From NCBI GenBank assembly GCA_902524945.1, contig CABZFF010000003.1, forward strand, positions 1 through 64,000: DNA of 64,000 nucleotides, read 5' to 3'. The position numbers and the translations under genes were made by a program. The notes beneath the pieces were generated by a model. It searched no databases, was not told the origin of the DNA, and saw only the letters and a list, made by a program, of their open reading frames with translations. Every line of letters begins with the position of its first letter. Position 1 is the first letter of the stretch. The stretch comes from an uncultured Pelagibacteraceae bacterium. Its GTDB lineage: Bacteria > Pseudomonadota > Alphaproteobacteria > Pelagibacterales > Pelagibacteraceae. Below are positions 58,741-64,000 of the stretch, one piece after another.

Positions 58741-59625
58741 ATGTTGAAACGAGGCGTATACGCAGCAAGTTTAAGTGTTTTAAATAAAGACTTAACGTTA
58801 AATGTTGAGGCTACTATTTCTCATGCTGAAAACCTAATTAAAAACGGATTACATGGATGTTTCTTTTTTGGAAGTACTGGAATGTCACAACTAATATCTA
58901 AAAATGAAAAAATGGAGCTAATTTCAAAAATTTCTACACACAAACAAAGGAAATACTTTTATTTAGGAACAGGCTGCAACAGTCTTAATGAAAATATTGA
59001 GTTAATAAAATATGCCAGTGAGTTTAATTTTAATACGATTTTGTTAATGCCAAGCGCATACTATGTTGGAAATTCTGACGAAGGAGTTTTTGAGTTTTAC
59101 AAAAAAATAATATCAGCATGCCCAAAAATTAAAATTATAATTTATAATTTTCAAAAATTATCTGGTTATATTTTTTCAATTGATGCGATTAGAAAATTAG
59201 TTGAGTCATTTCCTAAAAATATAATTGGAGTAAAAGATTCATCTTATAATTTGTATGAAAATTTAAAAATTAAAAATTTTTTAATATTTCCTGGTAGTGA
59301 GGCTAAACTACTTAAAGGATTAGAAAAAGGATCCAGCGGAGTTATAAGTGCAGTAACTAATTCAACGCACTCCTTAGCCAGAAAAGTATTTGATGATTTT
59401 GAAAATAAGATGCCGCAAACAAAAAATGATCAATTAATAGGTGTTCGTGAAACCTTCGATGGCTATAATTTAATATCAGCTTTGCACAGTTTTCATTCGA
59501 TAAAAGATGAAAATTATAAGAATATATTACCTCCACTTACTTTGTTAAGTAAGCAAAAACTGAAAGAACTTATTGAAAAATTACAAAAACTAAAATTTAT
59601 TAGTGAGAAAAACATAGTAGTGTAA
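58741..59625 (+). CDS. DapA/N-acetylneuraminate lyase-family aldolase
   Basis: The 294-residue TIM-barrel class I aldolase has the Schiff-base lysine K165 in IGVKDSSYNL and tyrosine Y135 in IIYNFQK. The usual GTTGE loop is GSTGMSQL here, so it is less like true dihydrodipicolinate synthase and more like the wider family (sugar-acid or hydroxy-acid lyases). The substrate is unknown. It is followed 3 nt later by the Cfa-like gene. Confidence 0.8.
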   Translation: MLKRGVYAASLSVLNKDLTLNVEATISHAENLIKNGLHGCFFFGSTGMSQLISKNEKMELISKISTHKQRKYFYLGTGCNSLNENIELIKYASEFNFNTILLMPSAYYVGNSDEGVFEFYKKIISACPKIKIIIYNFQKLSGYIFSIDAIRKLVESFPKNIIGVKDSSYNLYENLKIKNFLIFPGSEAKLLKGLEKGSSGVISAVTNSTHSLARKVFDDFENKMPQTKNDQLIGVRETFDGYNLISALHSFHSIKDENYKNILPPLTLLSKQKLKELIEKLQKLKFISEKNIVV

Positions 59626-59628
59626 TTT

Positions 59629-60834
59629 ATGATTTTAGCAAAATTATTTACAAAAATTTTTAAAGAGGGTGGAATAATATTAATTGACTCTGAAAACCAA
59701 AAATATATTTGCGGTACACCAAAACAGATTAATCCTATAACTTTAAAACTTTTAAAAAAAGATTTAAATTGGAAAATTCTACTGAATCCAGAACTTGAGT
59801 TTCCTGAAGGTTTTATGAGAGGAGATATAGTTATTGAAAATGCCTCATTGAAGGAATTTTTAATGGAAGTTCTAAAAAATCTAGGAAGAAGTGAAGTTAG
59901 CACTGCAAGTATTTTTTTTAAAAAAATTTATCAAGCATGGAGATTTATCTCTAATTTTAATTTTCCAGGTAAATCAAAAAAAAATGTTGAAGCTCATTAT
60001 GATATTGGTGGAAGAAAAGGTGAAATTCTTTATGATGTGATGCTTGATAAGCACTATCGTCAATATAGCTGTGGCTACTGGAAAGAAGAAACTAAAACTT
60101 TAGAAGAGGCACAAGAAAATAAAATCCAACATATAATAAAAAAACTTGATATTAAAAAAAATCAAACAGTTTTAGATATTGGTTGTGGGTGGGGCGGTCT
60201 TTGTTTTGAGATAGCAAAACAGTATGACTGTGAAGTAACTGGAATTTCATTAAGTACCAATCAAATAAATTATTGTAAAGAGAAGGCCAAGAAGTTAGGT
60301 TTGGAAAATCAAGTTAAATTTGAATTAATAGATTATAGACTAGTAAAGGGAAACTACGATCGTATTGTATCAGTAGGTTTTGGGGAACACCTAGGTGTAA
60401 AGTTCTATAACACTTTTTTTAAGAAAATTAACAGTATTTTAAATGATAATGGAAATTTCCTATTTCATATAATTGGTGTAGTGGACAAACCTTCTGCTCC
60501 AAATCAATTCATAAATAAATATATTTTTCCAGGGGGTGTATGTCCCTCGCTGAGTCAGCTTATTAAACCAATAGAGAAAACTGGTCTAATCGTTGCTGAC
60601 ACAGAAACTTTAATAAGACACTACGATAAAACACTAGAGGCATGGTTAGAAAGATTTTTAGCAAAAAGGAATGAGATAAAAGATTTGTTTGATGAAAAAT
60701 TTTGTAAAATGTGGGAATTTTATTTAGCAAGCTGTGCGGCAGCTTTCAGATACCGCGATCTTGTTGTTTTTCAATTACAAATTGTTAAGAACTTTCATTC
60801 TGCTCATAGAACAAGAGACTATATATATTCATAA
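59629..60834 (+). CDS. Cyclopropane-fatty-acyl-phospholipid synthase-like methyltransferase
   Basis: SAM-dependent enzyme of the Cfa family, 401 residues. The N-terminal lipid-binding part (about 1-120) precedes the methyltransferase domain with VLDIGCGWGGLCFEIAKQYD (near 177), GISLSTNQINYCKEKA and VGFGEHLGVKFYNTFF. The C-terminus has SCAAAFRYRDLVVFQLQI. It may add methylene or methyl groups to unsaturated acyl chains made by FabA/FabB; substrate specificity is not determined by what I can see. Confidence 0.85.
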   Translation: MILAKLFTKIFKEGGIILIDSENQKYICGTPKQINPITLKLLKKDLNWKILLNPELEFPEGFMRGDIVIENASLKEFLMEVLKNLGRSEVSTASIFFKKIYQAWRFISNFNFPGKSKKNVEAHYDIGGRKGEILYDVMLDKHYRQYSCGYWKEETKTLEEAQENKIQHIIKKLDIKKNQTVLDIGCGWGGLCFEIAKQYDCEVTGISLSTNQINYCKEKAKKLGLENQVKFELIDYRLVKGNYDRIVSVGFGEHLGVKFYNTFFKKINSILNDNGNFLFHIIGVVDKPSAPNQFINKYIFPGGVCPSLSQLIKPIEKTGLIVADTETLIRHYDKTLEAWLERFLAKRNEIKDLFDEKFCKMWEFYLASCAAAFRYRDLVVFQLQIVKNFHSAHRTRDYIYS

Positions 60835-60860
60835 AAACTGTTATTAAATAAAATAACAGT

Positions 60861-62072
60861 ATGAATAGAAAAAAAAAGAAACTTAAAAAAATTAGGCCAA
60901 CAAAATCAAAAAAATTCAGATCAAAAAAAAGTGCTAAAAGACGAAAAAAAATTACCAAAAGAAAATCAAGAATAAAAAGAATTTTTAAAAAAAAAGGAAA
61001 AAAAACTAAGTCACGAAAAAAAAAATTTATTCCGTCTAAAATCAAAAACAAAAAAACCAAAAAAACAAGAGCGGTTATATCAGGAATTTTAAGTTTAAGC
61101 GATAAATTGAGATCAATACTCAGATTTAATTTTAATCTAGATAAATCTCTGCAGAAATTCTTTCAAGGTATTTCTAATCGAGTTTCAAATATAAAAAAAG
61201 TTATTCAAGAGGAAAGAGAAAAACAAAAAAAAATTAAAATTAAAGCGATGCAGAGAGAAAAAATAGAGGCACAAAAACGTTTTAAACAACAAGAAGAGCT
61301 TGCAATTAAAGCTAAAGAACTTGAGCTTAGAGAAGAAGAAAAATTGGGTCGTGAAAGAAAGATAGAATTGCAGAAATTTATAAGATTGGAGCAAGCTGAA
61401 CTTAGAAAAGAGCGAGCAGAGAAACAGAGAAAATTTTTAGAACAAATTGCTTTAGAAAAAAAGATAGAGCAATTTAGAAAAAGAGAGGCTTTAGAAATAA
61501 AAAATTTAGAGAAATATGTACTTAGCCAACAAAGAGAGTCTTACGAAGAAGTTCAACAACGTATAGAGAGAATCAAAGAAAAATATAGATCTTTAAGAGA
61601 ACAGAAAGTTAATGAAGCAATCAGAGAAAGAGTTGCTCAACTTGGAATTAAAATTGAAGATACTGATAATAAGGAAACTCTATTAGAAAAAGAGAGAATT
61701 TATAATCAGGAACGAGAAAAAATTGAGTATGCCTTAGAAAGCTTTTACAGATCTGCTCATAGTTTATGTTTTCAAATAAACAAAAGATATATTCCAAAAT
61801 ATTTAAGTATTATGAGGGTAGTTGATCGAAGATTTGAGACTGGAGAAATATTTATAAAATGGGATGATACCACAGAGGATGATTGGTTAATTTTAATATA
61901 CATCAAAGATAATTCACCTGATGAAGGAATTATAATTGAAGATAAATCAAATCCAGAAAAACATAACTCTTATGAATTTAAACCAACGGAAATATTTAGA
62001 GCCGCAGATCTTATGGTGGACTCGCTTACTAAATTGCTTGATAGAGAAAGAAACAAAAAAAAAATTAGTTGA
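60861..62072 (+). CDS. Uncharacterised protein with very basic N-terminus and long coiled coil
   Basis: 403 residues in three parts. Residues 1-70 hold 42 Lys/Arg and no acidic residue. Residues about 110-255 form a Glu/Lys/Arg-rich, Gln-containing helix that looks like a coiled coil (EEREKQKKIKIKAMQRE and similar). The C-terminal part (about 256-403) is more balanced, with LCFQINKRYIPKYLSIMRVV and EDDWLILIYIKDNSPDEGII. No signal peptide or membrane helix. The N-terminus resembles nucleic-acid-binding tails such as histone H1-like proteins, but I recognise no family. It starts 26 nt after the Cfa-like gene and overlaps the convergent hydrolase by 8 nt. Confidence 0.75.
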   Translation: MNRKKKKLKKIRPTKSKKFRSKKSAKRRKKITKRKSRIKRIFKKKGKKTKSRKKKFIPSKIKNKKTKKTRAVISGILSLSDKLRSILRFNFNLDKSLQKFFQGISNRVSNIKKVIQEEREKQKKIKIKAMQREKIEAQKRFKQQEELAIKAKELELREEEKLGRERKIELQKFIRLEQAELRKERAEKQRKFLEQIALEKKIEQFRKREALEIKNLEKYVLSQQRESYEEVQQRIERIKEKYRSLREQKVNEAIRERVAQLGIKIEDTDNKETLLEKERIYNQEREKIEYALESFYRSAHSLCFQINKRYIPKYLSIMRVVDRRFETGEIFIKWDDTTEDDWLILIYIKDNSPDEGIIIEDKSNPEKHNSYEFKPTEIFRAADLMVDSLTKLLDRERNKKKIS

Positions 62073-63165
62073 TAAGGTCTTTTAATTTTTTAATTTCACC
62101 AATTTTGAATATAATTGCTTCATCTTTTTCATAGCCAAACTTTTCAGCATTATCTTTAAACCTTACTGGAGGTTCCCATATCGGCTCTAAACTTAATATT
62201 GCTGTTCCCCAATGCATTCCTATAACTTTTTTTACCTCTAAGTCTTTCATTAAAGATAAAAGCTCTTCAGGATTTGCGTGGGCTGTAGATTTATCCTTTA
62301 CTGGAACCAGTGGATAGAAATTATAAGCGCCCAAATTTCCAAAACCCAAATCGATAGGACCAAATTTTTTTCCTAATTCCTTATAAAATGGTGCTGGTCC
62401 AGTATCACAAGCAAAAAAGATTTTTTTATCTTTGTATTCAATTAAAAAGCTTCCCCAAAGTGATCTATTCGTATTTCCATCACCCCAGATCCATCGTTTG
62501 GACCAATGTTGGCTTGGAAGCATTGTTACTGTGATTTCATCATTAATCTTAATTTTATCAAACCAATCCATTTCTTTAACTGTATCTTTTTTGTATCCAT
62601 TTTTTGTAAAATATTTCCCAAGCTTAAGAGGCACAAGAACTTTAGTATTTTTATAAGGAAAGTTTTTTATCGTACGAATACTCATGTGATCATAATGATT
62701 GTGTGTCAGTAAAAATAAATCTATTTTCGGAAGTTCTTTAAGAGTTAAAGGAGACTCAATGTATTTCTTCGGTCCAAATACCATAGGTCCATAATTTTTT
62801 TCGAAAACTGGATCAGTAATAATTGTTGTGTTTCCAAGTTTAATTATAAAGCTCGCGTGATCAAGCCACATCACATATGAGTCAGATTTATGCTTTTCAA
62901 GATTTTCTAAAACTATTTGTTTGTCTATTACATGTTCAGGTGGATAATCAATCTTAAGTTTCTTTTTTTCCTCCCTAAAAACTTTCCAATCCCATTTAAA
63001 ATTAGGGTCTCTTTTTGGACCTCCTTCAAGGTTTCTAAAAGCATATAATTTTCCGTCTTTATAAATATGATGATAAGGTTTTTCCATAGCATTTAAATTA
63101 ATACTTAATGAAAATAATGTACACATAATAAGGGGTATTCGCATACCCCTTATTAGCACAGACAA
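62065..63165 (-). CDS. Secreted MBL-fold (NAPE-PLD/UlaG-like) metallo-hydrolase
   Basis: The 366 residues start with a signal peptide (about 1-27, ending near LNA-M). The metallo-beta-lactamase fold has metal ligands in LLTHNHYDHMS (HxHxDH), FFACDTGPAPF and GMHWGTAIL. WLDHASFIIKLGNTTIITDPVF is typical of the NAPE-PLD-like subgroup that cuts phosphodiesters such as lipids. The true substrate is unknown. It lies 17 nt after the small lipoprotein gene on the same strand. Confidence 0.82.
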   Translation of the reverse strand: MSVLIRGMRIPLIMCTLFSLSINLNAMEKPYHHIYKDGKLYAFRNLEGGPKRDPNFKWDWKVFREEKKKLKIDYPPEHVIDKQIVLENLEKHKSDSYVMWLDHASFIIKLGNTTIITDPVFEKNYGPMVFGPKKYIESPLTLKELPKIDLFLLTHNHYDHMSIRTIKNFPYKNTKVLVPLKLGKYFTKNGYKKDTVKEMDWFDKIKINDEITVTMLPSQHWSKRWIWGDGNTNRSLWGSFLIEYKDKKIFFACDTGPAPFYKELGKKFGPIDLGFGNLGAYNFYPLVPVKDKSTAHANPEELLSLMKDLEVKKVIGMHWGTAILSLEPIWEPPVRFKDNAEKFGYEKDEAIIFKIGEIKKLKDLIN

Positions 63166-63182
63166 TTAAATTTAAAAGGAAA

Positions 63183-63386
63183 TTAAATATCTGAACAGTT
63201 AGATTTATTTATTCTTTTATCAAATGATTTAATCGCTTCTTCTGAGATAACCCAAACATACGAGCTTTCTTTTAAACCATTCTCGTCAGCAGCAGTACAT
63301 CTTTTACCAAATTTTACTTTGGCTATGTTGCCTCCAGCACAATTAGTTAACATTAACAACAAAATTAAAGTAGATAATATTTTCAT
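63183..63386 (-). CDS. Very small predicted lipoprotein
   Basis: 67 residues with a signal sequence ending LTNC (lipidation Cys about residue 16), then a short mature part containing GKRCTAADENGLKESSYVWV and a C-terminal cysteine. I recognise no family. It lies just upstream of the MBL-fold gene on the same strand, so the two may be co-transcribed. Confidence 0.6.
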   Translation of the reverse strand: MKILSTLILLLMLTNCAGGNIAKVKFGKRCTAADENGLKESSYVWVISEEAIKSFDKRINKSNCSDI

Positions 63387-63482
63387 AATTGAAATTTATG
63401 CTTAGAGTCTGTGCTTTGCTTGGCATAATTTGGACCAAAAAAAGAAATTGAAACTTTATTGAATAAGATAAACTTTAGCCTT

Positions 63483-63887
63483 ATGATTGAAATTATGTCC
63501 AATAGCCACATTTATAAATTAAAAGTTTTTGTTGAGGACGTAGACTTTGGTCGGGTATTTTATTCTAGATATCTTCAATATATCGAGAGAGCAAGAACGG
63601 AGCTGATCTACGAAAAATTTGGTCTTACTTTAACTCAACTTATGAACGAGCACGACATAATGTTTGTCGTTAGGAAATGCAACATTAAATATCTAAAATC
63701 AGCAGTTTTTGAGGATAATCTAAGTGTCGAAACAGCTGTTTTAAAAAAAACTAACGTTAGACTAAACTTGTTTCAAGAGGTTAAAAGAAGTGGGGAAGTT
63801 CTTGTTAATGCAGAAGTGGAGCTAGCAGTGGTAGATCGAAGTGGGTCAATAAAAAAACTTTCTAAAGATTTTTTTGCAAAAATTTAA
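63483..63887 (+). CDS. ybgC: YbgC-type acyl-CoA thioesterase
   Basis: Hot-dog-fold thioesterase, usually first in the tol-pal cluster. The ATG at 63483 is my start choice (134 aa); ATG 63495 and an upstream TTG at 63459 are possible. The active-site aspartate lies in VEDVDFGRVFYSRYLQYIERARTE, the family signature (usually DTDAGGVVYH). The role is hydrolysis of short acyl-CoA or interaction with acyl carrier protein. tolQ would be expected next, beyond the window. Confidence 0.85.
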   Translation: MIEIMSNSHIYKLKVFVEDVDFGRVFYSRYLQYIERARTELIYEKFGLTLTQLMNEHDIMFVVRKCNIKYLKSAVFEDNLSVETAVLKKTNVRLNLFQEVKRSGEVLVNAEVELAVVDRSGSIKKLSKDFFAKI

Positions 63888-64000
63888 ATTTGGCTAAGAA
63901 AAGCCTAATATCTGCCTAAATTTAAGTTATAAAATATATTCAACTCAAGTTTGCAAATTCAGCAATACTCATAGAGTTGAAAATAAATTAAAAGAAATTA
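63888..64000 (+). other. Non-coding end of window
   Basis: The 113 bp after ybgC contain no open frame of note on either strand. A short imperfect inverted repeat (GGCTAAGAAAAGCC at 63892-63905) could be a weak hairpin after the gene. Nothing else can be supported. Confidence 0.4.

Overview
The window looks like one continuous piece of a small, AT-rich, densely packed alphaproteobacterial chromosome, most like the SAR11/Pelagibacterales group or another streamlined marine relative. The reasons are the very low GC by eye, almost no intergenic DNA (the longest gap is about 226 bp), many start/stop overlaps even between convergent genes, and alphaproteobacterial signature sets: fabI-fabB-fabA beside an Irr-type regulator, ubiE-ubiB-coaBC-dut, rpsT-dnaA-dnaN-gyrB, RegB/RegA, ChvG/ChvI and tsaE-amgK-murU. 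I saw no tRNA, rRNA, insertion sequence, prophage, CRISPR array or other mobile element. The taxonomic call is an inference from content, not a phylogeny.

Layout. 1-9410 (+): end of ybeY, lnt, metK, a terminator hairpin, then nusA-infB-rbfA-rpsO-pnp (transcription, translation and RNA turnover; rimP, ylxR and truB are not at their usual places). 9407-11906 (-): fabI-fabB-fabA for unsaturated fatty acid synthesis. 11907-15496 (+): Irr-type regulator, catalase-peroxidase KatG, an Asp/Asn-hydroxylase-like oxygenase and a DUF2061 protein, with near-identical 17-bp boxes before irr and katG. 15498-20609 (-): SH3 protein, ThiF/MoeB-like enzyme, dut, coaBC, ubiB, ubiE. 20621-28006 (+): mutM, rpsT, dnaA, dnaN, gyrB, regB.

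28015-32163 (-) is a polyamine cluster (agmatine deiminase, N-carbamoylputrescine amidase, a deoxyhypusine-synthase-like enzyme, an ornithine-decarboxylase-family enzyme). It sits between regB and its likely partner regA (32324). Then come bioY and an ABC ATPase (-), polA, chvI-chvG, ahcY, and tsaE-amgK-murU (ATP-dependent tRNA modification plus cell-wall sugar recycling). 42911-50400 holds gpmA, small envelope proteins, an RND pump with its adaptor, a sulfurtransferase and msrA. 50434-64000 mixes transport (EamA, AzgA with a purine phosphoribosyltransferase), repair, a small heat shock protein with a sigma-32-type promoter and a ROSE-like RNA thermometer, oligopeptidase B, a membrane DnaJ protein, a glycosyltransferase, a DapA-family enzyme, a cyclopropane-fatty-acid-synthase-like methyltransferase, a strongly basic coiled-coil protein, a metallo-beta-lactamase-fold enzyme and a YbgC-type thioesterase.

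Most of the window is core housekeeping. The most interesting parts are regulatory: a terminator that any nusA transcript must read through, matching Irr/PerR-type boxes at irr and katG, heat-shock control at hsp20, a hairpin with T-tracts on both strands between the divergent decarboxylase and regA genes, and a 9-codon reading frame ending on the ahcY start. The least explained protein is the basic coiled-coil protein at 60861-62072. I did not find a convincing wholly new multi-gene system.
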